DNA of 64,000 bases from Pseudomonas protegens (GCF_003363755.1 NZ_CP031396.1:3851001-3915000); one strand, 5' to 3'. Shown: positions 34,781 to 43,881, counted from the stretch's first letter. Numbers and translations are program-made. The notes: a model not told the origin generated them from the sequence alone.

Positions 34781-35887
34781 ATGAGCACTTTGCACAGCAC
34801 GCCGCGCGCCGACGGTTTCTACATGCCGGCCGAATGGGCGACCCAGACCCAGACCTGGATGATCTGGCCCGAGCGTCCGGACAACTGGCGCCTGGGCGGC
34901 AAGCCGGCCCAGGCCGCCCACGCGGCGGTGGCCAAGGCCATTGCCCGCTTCGAACCGGTGACCGTGGCCGTCTCCGCGGGCCAGTATGAAAACGCCCGGG
35001 CGCGGCTGGACGTACCCAACATCCGCGTGGTGGAGATGTCCAGCGACGACGCCTGGGTCCGCGACACCGGTCCGACCTTCGTCATCAACCACAGCGGCGA
35101 AGTGCGTGGTGTGCACTGGGGCTTCAACGCCTGGGGCGGCTTCGAAGGCGGCCTCTATGCGCCGTGGAACCGTGACGAGCAGGTGGCCAGCAAGGTGCTG
35201 GAGATCGAGCGTTGCCAGGAGTACCGCACCGAAGGCTTCGTGCTCGAGGGCGGTTCGATTCACGTCGACGGCGAAGGCACGCTGATCACCACCGAGGAAT
35301 GCTTGCTCAATCACAACCGCAACCCGCATCTGTCCCGTGAGCAGATCGAGGCGGTGTTGCGCGAGCACCTGGCGGTGGAGCAGATCGTCTGGCTGCCGGA
35401 TGGCCTGTACAACGATGAAACCGACGGCCATGTGGATAACTTCTGCTGCTACGTGCGCCCGGGCGAAGTGCTGCTGGCCTGGACCGACGATCCCCAGGAC
35501 CCGAACTACCCCCGCTGCCGAGCGGCCATGCAGGTGCTGGAAAACACCCGCGACGCCAAGGGCCGCACTTTCAAGGTGCACAAGATGCCGATTCCCGGTC
35601 CCTTGTATGCCACCGAAGAGGAATGCGCCGGTGTCGATGCCGTGCAAGGCAGCCAGGAGCGAAATCCCTCCGTGCGCCTGGCGGGTTCCTACGTGAACTT
35701 CCTGATCGTCAACGGCGGGATCATTGCGCCGAGTTTTGACGACCCGATGGACGCCCCGGCCAAGGCCATCCTCCAGGAATTGTTTCCCAAGCATGAAGTG
35801 GTGATGGTGCCGGGGCGCGAACTGTTACTGGGTGGCGGCAATATCCATTGCCTTACCCAACAGCAGCCCGCGCCGCAGCGAATTTGA
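34781..35887 (+). CDS. aguA: Agmatine deiminase AguA
   Basis: 368 residues, peptidyl-arginine-deiminase fold. Motifs: WPERPDNWR, SSDDAWVRDTGPTFV, EGGSIHVDGEGT, and the catalytic Cys in GGGNIHCLTQQQP near the C-terminus. It hydrolyses agmatine to N-carbamoylputrescine. Directly follows aguB. A terminator lies 70 bases downstream. In P. aeruginosa the aguBA operon is controlled by the TetR-type AguR; no aguR is adjacent here. Confidence 0.95.
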   Translation: MSTLHSTPRADGFYMPAEWATQTQTWMIWPERPDNWRLGGKPAQAAHAAVAKAIARFEPVTVAVSAGQYENARARLDVPNIRVVEMSSDDAWVRDTGPTFVINHSGEVRGVHWGFNAWGGFEGGLYAPWNRDEQVASKVLEIERCQEYRTEGFVLEGGSIHVDGEGTLITTEECLLNHNRNPHLSREQIEAVLREHLAVEQIVWLPDGLYNDETDGHVDNFCCYVRPGEVLLAWTDDPQDPNYPRCRAAMQVLENTRDAKGRTFKVHKMPIPGPLYATEEECAGVDAVQGSQERNPSVRLAGSYVNFLIVNGGIIAPSFDDPMDAPAKAILQELFPKHEVVMVPGRELLLGGGNIHCLTQQQPAPQRI

Positions 35888-35957
35888 GTGCCGTTGTAAC
35901 AGATGGTGTTGCCTGTTTGACGGCGTCGGACCGATTCCGCACCGGGTGCTTTTCAGC

Positions 35958-35992
35958 AAGCCCGCAGCCCAGTTGGGTTGCGGGCTTTTTCA
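35958..35992 (+). terminator. Rho-independent terminator after aguA
   Basis: Stem AGCCCGCAGCCC-AGTT-GGGTTGCGGGCT followed by T5, 70 bases after the aguA stop. Confidence 0.92.
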
Positions 35993-36134
35993 TGGCCGTA
36001 CGTCGAGCCACCTGGCACTTTGGCATAGCTCTTGTATCTGCTTCGTGGTGATTCTGAGACAGGTGGAACTTTTGTTGTTCTGTCATAAACCTTGGATAAG
36101 TTAGGCCGCTCAGATACCAGGAGAGAGCGCTGGA

Positions 36135-36335
36135 ATGAATATGGTCAGCGAGCGGGCACCCCATCCCTTGGCAATGAATAACGAGTCGCTGCAGGTTCTG
36201 GCGCAATGGTTGAAGTCCAATGGAACGCGTCAGATCAGGGAACCTGATCCGCGCCGGATCATCGTTGAGCGTTACCCCGCTGGATTGCTCAGCGAGGCGG
36301 AACTGCAGGCACTGTGGGATGTGGTGAAAGGATAG
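36135..36335 (+). CDS. Small protein of unknown function, 66 aa
   Basis: 66 residues from ATG 36135, preceded by GGAGAGAG, flanked by a terminator on each side, which makes it a separate small transcription unit. The sequence is soluble and mixed-charge (VLAQWLKSNGTRQIREPDP, RRIIVERYPAGLLSEAELQA), with no membrane segment or known motif. Codon use is normal for the genome and the own terminator supports a real gene. No function can be offered. Confidence 0.65.
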   Translation: MNMVSERAPHPLAMNNESLQVLAQWLKSNGTRQIREPDPRRIIVERYPAGLLSEAELQALWDVVKG

Positions 36336-36350
36336 AAAACGACGGATTGT

Positions 36351-36384
36351 AAAAAGCGCTGCCGGGATGGCAGCGCTTTTTTTT
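36351..36384 (+). terminator. Rho-independent terminator of the 66-aa gene
   Basis: AAAAAGCGCTGCC-GGGAT-GGCAGCGCT followed by T8. A-run and T-run on both sides make it likely bidirectional, also serving the convergent receptor gene. Confidence 0.92.
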
Positions 36385-36394
36385 GGCCGGTCGT

Positions 36395-38494
36395 TTAGAA
36401 GCGGTAGTTGCCGGTGACCACCAGGCTACGGGGCTCCCCCGGCTGGATCTGGAAGGCACTGGTGGCGGAGCTGTAGTACTCGCGGTCAGCGATGTTGTTC
36501 AGCGCCGCGCGCACGTCCCAGTCCTTGTGCCGGTAACCGGCCAGGGCATCCCAGCGGCCGTAGCCTGGCAGCACCACGGTGTTGGCGCCATCGGCGTAGC
36601 GGTCGCCCACCAGGGTCAGGCCGGTCTCGGCGTACCAGCCCAGTTCCGGTTTCCAGGTGATGAACAGGCTGCCATTGCGCTTGGCCACGTTGTTCACGCG
36701 CTTGTCTTCGAAACCGTTGTTGTCCTTGACCACCACCGCGTCCTGCAGGCCGATGCCGCCGCGCAAGTACCAGTTGCCGACGAGCTTGCCGTTGGCAGTC
36801 AACTCGATACCCCGGGAGCGTTGCAGGCCGGTCATCAGGATGATGTTGCGATCCAGCGGATCGGTGGTGCGACGGTTGTAGAGCTCCAGTTCGTACACGG
36901 CCAGGGTGGTACTCAGGCGCTCGTCCAGCCAATCGCTCTTGACCCCGACTTCCTTCTGCCGGGTCAGCTCCGGGCTCAGGTCGTTGCCGTTACCGGCGGC
37001 GTTCGGGGTGATACCGATCAGGCCGCCACCCACCGGTGAGAACGATTTGCTCCACGAGGCATAGAACGAGTGGTGCTCCAGTGGCGTCCAGACTGCCCCT
37101 AGACGCGGGCTGACACTGTGGCTGTTGCGGCTATCGGAAACCCCGGTGCGGCGGTTGGTGGTCTCGACATCGAAGTTGTCGTAGCGCAGGCCGGCGAGCA
37201 ATTGCCATTGCTCGTTCAGGCGCAGTTGGTCCTGCACGTAGAGCGCTCGGCTTTCGACCTCGGTGTGGTTGTTGCTGGAGACCTGCATGCGGCCGGTGTG
37301 GCTCTGGTACGGATTGGGGTTGTACAGATCCACGGCGGGAACCGCCTGGCTGCCGGGGCCTGTGGTGGCGGCGTTGTAGAGGATCGGGTCGCGGCGCTGG
37401 CTGCCGATCTCGATGCCGGTGAGCAGGCGGTGTTCCAGGCCAAAGGTGTCGAAGCGGCCTTCCAGCTCAGTGTTGTTGTAGATGTTGCGCGTCTTCAGAT
37501 CCTGCTGCCAGCGCTGGCGCTGCACTTTGCCGGTGTTGGCGTTGTAGCCGGTCTGGTAGGTGTTGTCGAAGTCACTGTCGAGCTTGAACACGGCCAGGGT
37601 GTGGCGCAGTTGCCAGCTGTCGTTGAGCTCGTAAGTCAGCCTGGAGCGCAAGGACTGGGATTTGTCGTCGATGTAGTCGCGGTGGTCGCCGTAGGTGGTT
37701 TCCCGGCTGACGTTCGCCGGGCGTCCGTTGAGGCTGGTGATGCCGCGGTCCGGGGTGCGGTTGTAGCGGCTGTATTCGTACTGCACCAGCCAGTTCAGCT
37801 CCGGGGTGAGTTGCCAGCTCATGGACGGTGCGAACAGCTGGCGATTGCCACTGACGCCGTCGCGGAAACTGTTCTGGTCCTGATTGCCCAGGTTCAGGCG
37901 CAGGCTGAGGTTCTCTGTCGGATCGGCACTGAGGTCGGCGTACAGGCTGCGCAGGTCCTGGCTACCGCCCTGGACTTCGACGCTGGAGCGGCGGCCGAAC
38001 TCCGGCAGCTTGCTCACCCGGTTGACGATGCCACCCTGGCTGCCACGGCCGTAGAGCACGGCCGCCGGGCCCTTGAGCACTTCGATGCGCTCGATGTTGT
38101 GCAGGTCGCGCACGTACTGGCTGTCGTCGCGGATGCCGTCCAGGTAGAAGTCGTTGCTGGCATCGAAACCCCGAATCCGCAGGCTGTCGAAGCGGGTGTC
38201 GGAGCCGCTGCTGACGTTGGGAATGCCGCTCAGGGCGCTGCCCAGATCGTTGTGGCCGTAGTCCAGAACGTTGGCGGTCTTGATCGTGTCGATGGCCTGG
38301 GGCACATAGCGCGCAGCGGTGGCGGTGCGGGTCGCGGTGCTGACTTCCTTGACCCGGGGATCGTCGGGGTCGGCCTCGGCTTCGGCGCTGATGGAGGTCG
38401 TTGGCAGGGTGGTGCTGGCAGCACAGGCAAAACCGGCGGTCAGCAGGGTGCAGAGTCCCAGTGACAGGGGCGTAAGGCGGAAATGGGCAGGCAT
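36395..38494 (-). CDS. TonB-dependent siderophore receptor
   Basis: 699 residues. Signal peptide (about 1-25, ending CAAS), then a TonB-box/plug region (ATRTATAARYVPQAIDTIKT; RIRGFDASNDFYLDGIRDD; IERIEVLKGPAAVLYGRG) and a 22-strand barrel ending in the aromatic SLVVTGNYRF. Length and the FDASNDFYLDGIRDD plug fit the catecholate/Fiu-type group rather than pyoverdine receptors, which carry an extra signalling domain that is absent here. The ligand is not determined. A Fur-box-like site lies upstream, and no regulator or transporter gene is adjacent. Confidence 0.9.
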   Translation of the reverse strand: MPAHFRLTPLSLGLCTLLTAGFACAASTTLPTTSISAEAEADPDDPRVKEVSTATRTATAARYVPQAIDTIKTANVLDYGHNDLGSALSGIPNVSSGSDTRFDSLRIRGFDASNDFYLDGIRDDSQYVRDLHNIERIEVLKGPAAVLYGRGSQGGIVNRVSKLPEFGRRSSVEVQGGSQDLRSLYADLSADPTENLSLRLNLGNQDQNSFRDGVSGNRQLFAPSMSWQLTPELNWLVQYEYSRYNRTPDRGITSLNGRPANVSRETTYGDHRDYIDDKSQSLRSRLTYELNDSWQLRHTLAVFKLDSDFDNTYQTGYNANTGKVQRQRWQQDLKTRNIYNNTELEGRFDTFGLEHRLLTGIEIGSQRRDPILYNAATTGPGSQAVPAVDLYNPNPYQSHTGRMQVSSNNHTEVESRALYVQDQLRLNEQWQLLAGLRYDNFDVETTNRRTGVSDSRNSHSVSPRLGAVWTPLEHHSFYASWSKSFSPVGGGLIGITPNAAGNGNDLSPELTRQKEVGVKSDWLDERLSTTLAVYELELYNRRTTDPLDRNIILMTGLQRSRGIELTANGKLVGNWYLRGGIGLQDAVVVKDNNGFEDKRVNNVAKRNGSLFITWKPELGWYAETGLTLVGDRYADGANTVVLPGYGRWDALAGYRHKDWDVRAALNNIADREYYSSATSAFQIQPGEPRSLVVTGNYRF

Positions 38495-38533
38495 CTGAAG
38501 CGCATCCGAAAGGAAGGTGAGTCAAGGGGGTGC

Positions 38534-38552
38534 GAATGATAATGCGTGCTAT
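38534..38552 (-). promoter_or_regulatory. Fur-box-like site upstream of receptor gene
   Basis: GAATGATAATGCGTGCTAT contains AATGATAAT, nine bases identical to the core of the Fur consensus; the other half is poorly conserved. It lies about 40-60 bases before the receptor start, in an AT-rich stretch. Iron control of the receptor is the expected reading. Confidence 0.5.
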
Positions 38553-38757
38553 TTACTTATGTTAATTATTCGCTAAAAGTTCCTTCGCTCTATTGTTTCT
38601 AATTGTGTCGGCGTCGTATCTGCCCGCATACACAGGCTAAACAGACTGATTCGACCGGATACAGCAACAGACTAAAAGCCATTTCGAGGTTTTTCCCCTG
38701 GCGTGCGGGGCATAGTCTGCGGGCCATCGAATACTCAAGATCCTGTTGGAGTCCCTT

Positions 38758-39453
38758 ATGTCCTCGGCCACCCTTCACTACATTTATGACCCGCTGTGCG
38801 GTTGGTGCTATGGCGCCAAGCCACTGATCCAGGCTGCCCAGGCAGTGGTGCCGGTGGTGGCCCATGCCGGTGGCATGATGATCGGTCGCAACCGCCAGCC
38901 GGTGTCACCGCAGTTGCGTGATTACGTCATGCCCCATGACCGACGCATCGCCGAGTACACAGGGCAACCTTTTGGCGAGGCCTATTTCGAGGGCTTGCTG
39001 CGTGACCACTCGGCGGTGTTCGACTCGGCACCGCCGATCGCTGCTGTATTGGCCGCCGAGGCCCAGGGCGGTCGTGGACTGGAATTGCTGGGGCGCCTGC
39101 AGACGGCTCATTACCTGGAGGGCCGGCGGATTGCTGATCGCGACGTCCTGCTGGAACTGGCGCAGACCTTGGGGTTTGCTCCACAACCGTTCGCCGTCGC
39201 CTACGATCAGGCGGTGGCCCTTGAGCTGGACGAGCATATAAAGAGCAGCCGGGCGCTGCTGGCCAAAGTTGGCGGCCAGGGTTTCCCAACCCTGGCGCTG
39301 GAGCGGGACGGTCGCTATCAATTGCTCGACATCAGCCCCTGGCTGGGCAAGCCCGAGGCCTTCGCGCAGTGGTTGAAGGCTTCCCAGGGCGCCACTAATG
39401 CCCCTCAAGATGGCGCGCTCCAGGCCTGTGGCCTGGACGGTTGTGCGCTTTGA
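38758..39453 (+). CDS. DsbA-family (FrnE-like) thiol oxidoreductase
   Basis: 231 residues from ATG 38758, with GGAG six bases upstream. The thioredoxin-fold active site is at the very N-terminus (IYDPLCGWCYGAKP, CGWC). The cis-Pro segment is GGQGFPTLALE. A C-terminal Cys pair (ACGLDGCAL) could form a second disulphide. There is no signal peptide, so it is probably cytoplasmic. The next gene starts 27 bases later on the same strand. Confidence 0.85.
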   Translation: MSSATLHYIYDPLCGWCYGAKPLIQAAQAVVPVVAHAGGMMIGRNRQPVSPQLRDYVMPHDRRIAEYTGQPFGEAYFEGLLRDHSAVFDSAPPIAAVLAAEAQGGRGLELLGRLQTAHYLEGRRIADRDVLLELAQTLGFAPQPFAVAYDQAVALELDEHIKSSRALLAKVGGQGFPTLALERDGRYQLLDISPWLGKPEAFAQWLKASQGATNAPQDGALQACGLDGCAL

Positions 39454-39480
39454 TCTCACCTGACCTGCGTGGAGTCACCC

Positions 39481-39870
39481 ATGGATAACCTAGCGTTGAT
39501 CAAAAGCACCTATGAAGGTGCCAACTCCCAGGAAAATGCGCACAACACCGCTGCGGCCCTGGCCCCGGATGCGCGTTGGACCGAAGCGGCGGGCTTTCCC
39601 TATGCCGGCACTTACGTCGGTTTCGAGGCGGTGCTGGAGCATGTTTTCAAGCGCCTGGGCTCGGAATGGCAGGACTTCACCTTCAAGGTGGAAGACTATG
39701 TGGCCCAGGGCGACAAGGTGTTCGCCTATGGCAACTACCAAGGCATCTACAAGGCCTCGGGCAAGCCGATCGATGTGCGAGTGGCTCATTTGTGGACCCT
39801 CAAAAACGGCAAAGTCACCCACTTCGAACAATTCGTCGACAGCCATAGCGTGCAGCTGGCAATGCTCTAG
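39481..39870 (+). CDS. NTF2/SnoaL-like small protein
   Basis: 129 residues from ATG 39481 (GGAG upstream). SnoaL-like cone fold: LIKSTYEGANSQENAHNTAA, WTEAAGFPYAGTYVGFEAVL, YVAQGDKVFAYGNYQGIYKA, VAHLWTLKNGKVTHFEQFVD. Such proteins may bind or isomerise small polar molecules; often no reaction is known. Likely co-transcribed with the DsbA-like gene. Confidence 0.85.
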   Translation: MDNLALIKSTYEGANSQENAHNTAAALAPDARWTEAAGFPYAGTYVGFEAVLEHVFKRLGSEWQDFTFKVEDYVAQGDKVFAYGNYQGIYKASGKPIDVRVAHLWTLKNGKVTHFEQFVDSHSVQLAML

Positions 39871-39991
39871 CCCGCAGTTCTTAGAATATTTTCAGCTATT
39901 CAAAGACGATTCACGAAATTGACACGTTGTTCAGGGCGCAGATAGGATTCGCCCCCAACGCCTGTGGCCAAGAGCCATATTTAAGAATAAT

Positions 39992-40030
39992 AAAAGGCCC
40001 GCCGCGATCACCCGCGGTCGGGCTTTTTTG
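39992..40030 (+). terminator. Rho-independent terminator
   Basis: AGGCCCGCCGCG-ATCAC-CCGCGGTCGGGC-T6, 122 bases after the NTF2-like stop and 80 bases before the porin start. It ends the upstream unit; a role as leader attenuator for the porin cannot be excluded. Confidence 0.85.
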
Positions 40031-40110
40031 TTTCGACGGTAGAAGAGCGTTCAAACGCCATAGCCGAAAGAGCTCACAGCGCGTCATCAAACCGTAATAA
40101 GGAAAATAAA

Positions 40111-41394
40111 ATGTCGAAACAGCGGATCTGCTTGATTGCACTGGGGATTCTGAGCGCTACACAGGCCATGGCCGACGGCCAGGCTGATGCCAAGGGTTTT
40201 GTCGAAGACAGCAGCCTGAAAGTGCTGTTGCGCAACGCCTACATCAACCGTGACTACAAAGACCGTAACAAGGACAAGGCCGAGTGGGGCCAGGCTGCCA
40301 TCGGCACCTTTTCTTCCGGTTTCACCCAAGGCACCGTGGGCGTGGGCGTTGATGCCTTCGGCCTGTACGCACTGCGCCTGGACGGCGGCAAGGGCCGCAG
40401 CGGCGCTGGTGGTATCGACTTCTTCAAGCAAGGCGACAGCGGCAACGCCGCCGATGACCTGAGCAAGTTCGGTGCGGCGGTCAAGTTCCGCCTGTCCAAC
40501 ACTGTGCTGACCTACGGTGACCAGATGCCGGCCCTGCCGGTACTCAACTACGACAGCTCGCGTCTGCTGCCGGAAAGCTACACCGGCACCCTGATCACCT
40601 CCAAGGAGATCAAGGGCCTGGAGCTGAACGCCGGTCACTTCACCGCCGAATCGCGCAAGAGCGCCGAAGGCCGTGACAGTGGCGGTCTGAAGTCGATCAA
40701 CGTATTGGGTGGTAGCTACCAGTTCACCGAACAGTTCAAGGGCGCGCTGTACGCTTCCGACGTCGAAGACGTGCTGAAGAAACAATACGTGAACCTGAAC
40801 TACGTGTTCCCACTGGCCACCGACCAGTCCCTGACCCTGGACTTCAACGGTTACCGCACCAAGCTGGACAAATCCTTCGCCAAGGGCCTCAACGCCGGCG
40901 GTCAGGACAACAAGATCTGGAGCCTGGCGGCGACCTTCGCCACTGGCCCGCACTCGTTCACCGTCGCCCATCAGCGCAGCACCGGCGACAGCCACCTGGG
41001 CTACGCCTATGGCGGTTATCAGAAGTCCGGCTATGTGGGTGATGGCGGCAACACCATCTACCTGGCCAACTCCTACTGGTCCGACTTCAACGCGGAAGAC
41101 GAACGCAGCTGGCAACTGGGCTACGGTCTGGACTTCGGCGCCTTCGGCGTACCGGGCCTGACCTACAACGTGGCCTACGTGCGTGGCGACAACATCACCA
41201 CCGTCAACAGCACGGGTGGCAGCGAGCGAGAAATCTTCAACCAGCTCAAGTACGTGGTGCAGAGCGGCCCGGCCAAGGACCTGAGCATCAAAGTGCGCAG
41301 CTCGGTTCTGCGTGTGTCGCAGAAGTCGTATGAGTACAACAAAGGTGGCAACGAACTGCGCGTGTTCGTCGACTACCCGATCAACGTGTTCTGA
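40111..41394 (+). CDS. OprD-family outer-membrane porin
   Basis: 427 residues. The signal peptide ends at about TQAMA (residue 21), then DGQADAKGFVEDSSLKVLLR begins the mature 18-strand barrel; conserved OprD features include NRDYKDRNK, WGQAAIGTFSSGFTQGTVGV and the C-terminal LRVFVDYPINVF. OprD/Occ porins take up small carboxylates or basic amino acids; this subfamily (OprD/OprQ-like) cannot be resolved by eye. It has its own terminator downstream. Confidence 0.92.
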   Translation: MSKQRICLIALGILSATQAMADGQADAKGFVEDSSLKVLLRNAYINRDYKDRNKDKAEWGQAAIGTFSSGFTQGTVGVGVDAFGLYALRLDGGKGRSGAGGIDFFKQGDSGNAADDLSKFGAAVKFRLSNTVLTYGDQMPALPVLNYDSSRLLPESYTGTLITSKEIKGLELNAGHFTAESRKSAEGRDSGGLKSINVLGGSYQFTEQFKGALYASDVEDVLKKQYVNLNYVFPLATDQSLTLDFNGYRTKLDKSFAKGLNAGGQDNKIWSLAATFATGPHSFTVAHQRSTGDSHLGYAYGGYQKSGYVGDGGNTIYLANSYWSDFNAEDERSWQLGYGLDFGAFGVPGLTYNVAYVRGDNITTVNSTGGSEREIFNQLKYVVQSGPAKDLSIKVRSSVLRVSQKSYEYNKGGNELRVFVDYPINVF

Positions 41395-41435
41395 TGAGCG
41401 CTTGATCACCACCTGACTCTGGGTGGTTGTCGTGC

Positions 41436-41466
41436 AAAAAAGCCCCGACTGGTTCGGGGCTTTTTC
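41436..41466 (+). terminator. Rho-independent terminator of the porin gene
   Basis: AAAAAAGCCCCGA-CTGG-TTCGGGGCT followed by T5, shared with the convergent gene at 41475. Confidence 0.92.
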
Positions 41467-41474
41467 ATGTTCGG

Positions 41475-42323
41475 TTATCGCTTGCGGGGTTTTGCCTGAG
41501 AGGGCAGGTGGATGTTTTCGTACCACTGTCTTTTCAAGGCGTCGCCTTCGCGCTTGTAGGCAAACATTTCTTGCCAATGTTCGCTGGCGAGATGAAGCAT
41601 TTTCCCTGGAATGTGTTCCGTCAGGTAGGTGAAGTAGCGCAGGTGGTGAGGGGCCAGAACCTTCATGAGCTTGTTGAGCTGTATGGTCTCCGCGTTTTCG
41701 CCAGTGTCTTTCAATGCTTCATTCAAGATGAAGGTCGGGATCACCATGATGTAGGTGCCGGTAGCGCCCGTGAAGTCCGGAATACCGTCGTCGAGTTGGT
41801 AGAGGATATAAACGTAGAGGTCTGCCCAGCGTCGTTTGAGCTGGTTACTGGTTAATTCCTTGCCATTGCGGGTCTGCATCCAGGCTGCCTTGGGAGACAC
41901 CGGCAGCGCAGTTTTCAGTTCGTTGGCATAGGCCAGGTGACGAAGAGGTCGCTCTGTCTTGTCGACGAGCTTGGTTTTGACCTCCACCGCCCAGCCGTTC
42001 CAGGTGGTTCGGCAGAACCAGTCTGTGTCTTCGTTCAGGGGGTCAGTGGTGACCTTGCACGAATCCAGGAGCGGTTGCGGATAGCCAAAGTAAATATCCG
42101 CCACATCGCTTTCGCCATTGTCTTCGCTGACCGGGTCGAACAGCTTGTTGTGCAGGTAACCGTAAGGCCTACGGTTGGTCTCTGGCTTAAAGTCAGGGCT
42201 ATGGGCCGGCGGATTGTTGCGCTCGAAGTCCTTGATCGCCGAAATGATGAATGACTCATACACCCGCCCGATCCAGCTGGGGTTGTTCTTGAGGATTTTC
42301 AGTAGTCGTTCTGACAGTTCCAT
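41475..42323 (-). CDS. Orphan protein with possible PD-(D/E)XK nuclease-like motif
   Basis: 282 residues from ATG 42323; the ribosome site is weak and the frame stays open about 330 bases upstream without a better start. I do not recognise the family. Residues 99-116 (DTDWFCRTTWNGWAVEVKTK) have Asp99/Asp101, then a hydrophobic strand with E114-V115-K116, the layout of a PD-(D/E)XK core. ESDVADIYFG at 71-80 adds acidic residues. G+C looks lower than in the neighbours. It stands alone between the porin terminator and a divergent exported protein gene. Transfer and a nuclease function are inferences only. Confidence 0.6.
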   Translation of the reverse strand: MELSERLLKILKNNPSWIGRVYESFIISAIKDFERNNPPAHSPDFKPETNRRPYGYLHNKLFDPVSEDNGESDVADIYFGYPQPLLDSCKVTTDPLNEDTDWFCRTTWNGWAVEVKTKLVDKTERPLRHLAYANELKTALPVSPKAAWMQTRNGKELTSNQLKRRWADLYVYILYQLDDGIPDFTGATGTYIMVIPTFILNEALKDTGENAETIQLNKLMKVLAPHHLRYFTYLTEHIPGKMLHLASEHWQEMFAYKREGDALKRQWYENIHLPSQAKPRKR

Positions 42324-42459
42324 CTGCGGGTGGTCCTTGGGGGGCAGGCAGGTCTGGCCATGAATGGCCTGGTCACGGGGCACCGGGATTTTCGGCGAGT
42401 GGTTGGTCGATATCAATCTTGCTACAGTCCGCGGCTCCTTCCTGTCACGGATGATTTCG

Positions 42460-43125
42460 ATGTTCCGTACCCTGTTATCCGGCCTGTGCCTGCTGAGCGT
42501 CGCCAGCATCGCCCACGGCCAGCCAGCGACTGCATCCGAGCAGTTGCTCAGGCAGTTCTCACGCTGCGATGCGCAGTTTTTCCAGAGCCTGAACACCGCC
42601 CAACTGCCGGCCGCGACCTTGACCGTGGCCAAGTACGGTGCGGTGAGTGCGCCCAAGATCCTGAACCCCTTGCAGGAAGGCGGCCGCTACCAGGCGTTCG
42701 AACAGCCGCTGCTGGTCAACGGCGTGCGCTTGCTGGGCTACTACAATGAAGCCCAGTCGCTGAAGTCGGTGGGTAACCTGCTGTTCTGGGGGTTTATTGC
42801 CGAGGGCGAGCCCCGTGAAGTGGCCGCGGCGCTCAAACCTCTGCTGGTGGACAACCACCGCCTGAAGGCAGACCGCAGCGCCATGGTCCGGGTGGAGATC
42901 CGCCGGGTGGGCGACCCTATCGACAGCTGGCGCACCGAAGGTCTGGTCGGCGGCGGCGTGGCCACGCCGTTCGGTTTCGTCGAGCGGGTATTGAGCATCG
43001 ACAAAGGCATCGCCAGCGCGCCGATCTCAGGTCGCACCACGATCTTCTGCAGCCTGCAGGGCACGGTTACCGCGCCACTGCTGCAGGTCTATCGCCCTGA
43101 CCTCAACGCTCACCTGCTGGATTGA
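42460..43125 (+). CDS. Exported protein of unknown function
   Basis: 221 residues from ATG 42460 (ATG 42451 is the alternative). A clear signal peptide MFRTLLSGLCLLSVASIAHG is followed by a compact domain with no motif I know (FSRCDAQFFQSLNTAQLPAA; KYGAVSAPKILNPLQEGGRY; Cys residues at both ends of the mature protein could pair). It probably works in the periplasm. Only five bases separate it from the next lipoprotein gene, so the two form an operon. Confidence 0.75.
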   Translation: MFRTLLSGLCLLSVASIAHGQPATASEQLLRQFSRCDAQFFQSLNTAQLPAATLTVAKYGAVSAPKILNPLQEGGRYQAFEQPLLVNGVRLLGYYNEAQSLKSVGNLLFWGFIAEGEPREVAAALKPLLVDNHRLKADRSAMVRVEIRRVGDPIDSWRTEGLVGGGVATPFGFVERVLSIDKGIASAPISGRTTIFCSLQGTVTAPLLQVYRPDLNAHLLD

Positions 43126-43130
43126 ACAAC

Positions 43131-43826
43131 ATGCCTTCATTGTCTGTACGCGGGTCGATCCTGCTTGTGTGTGCCCTTGCCGTCACTGGCTGTGCCAGCC
43201 TGCAGAGCCAGGACCAGATCAACTACGCCCATTGCCGCCTGGTGGGCCAGGCCTCCAAGGCCGAGAAGTTCGATGTGGTGCTGCAAGAGGCCGACCTGTG
43301 CCTGTCGAAAAACCAACTGCCCAAGCCGATGCAGAGTCTGGTGTACTGGCTGAAGTCCGACGCCTACGCCAGCTTCAAGCGTTACCCGGAAGCCATCAGC
43401 GCCAAGGAAAAATCCATCGAACTGGGGCCCAAACCCGATGCCCGTGCGGTGCTGGACCTGAGCCGTCTCTATCGTGAGTCGGGCAACCCGCAAAAGGCCC
43501 TGCAACTGGTGCAGTCCAACCTCGACGCCAACCTGGGCGAGGCGGGCAAGGGCAGCGGCTTCAACATGCCGACCTACTACCACCTGGGCCAGGCCCTCTA
43601 CGACCTGGGGCAATACCGTGAGGCGGCTGAAGCCTATAGCGCCGGTCTGCAAAAGCAGCCGGACTATGCCTGGGCCTTCTACCATCGTGGTTTGGCCTAC
43701 GAAAAACTGGGCCTGACCGACGATGCCCGCGCCGACTTTACCCAGTTCGCCAAGCGGGTGGACCAGAAGTACGTCGAACCGCAGCACCAGGCCAAGCTGG
43801 CCGAATACCAGATCAGCCTGCCCTGA
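43131..43826 (+). CDS. TPR-repeat lipoprotein
   Basis: 231 residues from ATG 43131. Signal peptide with lipobox LAVTGC (lipidated Cys about residue 20). Tetratricopeptide repeats fill about residues 60-220 (YWLKSDAYASFKRYPEAISA; YYHLGQALYDLGQYREAAEA; FYHRGLAYEKLGLTDDARAD). It is a membrane-anchored scaffold for protein binding, perhaps for the exported protein encoded just upstream. Terminator downstream. Confidence 0.85.
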   Translation: MPSLSVRGSILLVCALAVTGCASLQSQDQINYAHCRLVGQASKAEKFDVVLQEADLCLSKNQLPKPMQSLVYWLKSDAYASFKRYPEAISAKEKSIELGPKPDARAVLDLSRLYRESGNPQKALQLVQSNLDANLGEAGKGSGFNMPTYYHLGQALYDLGQYREAAEAYSAGLQKQPDYAWAFYHRGLAYEKLGLTDDARADFTQFAKRVDQKYVEPQHQAKLAEYQISLP

Positions 43827-43846
43827 GCAGAGCCTTGCCGACGCAA

Positions 43847-43881
43847 TGAAAAAGGCTCGCCGTTTGGCGAGCCTTTTTGTT
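43847..43881 (+). terminator. Bidirectional rho-independent terminator
   Basis: AAAAAGGCTCGCC-GTTT-GGCGAGCCTTTTT between two convergent genes; A and T runs on both sides. Confidence 0.92.

Noticed and set aside
39992..40030. Hairpin before the OprD porin considered as a riboswitch expression platform
   Set aside because: The 120 bases upstream show no recognisable aptamer; it is placed well to terminate the preceding genes.
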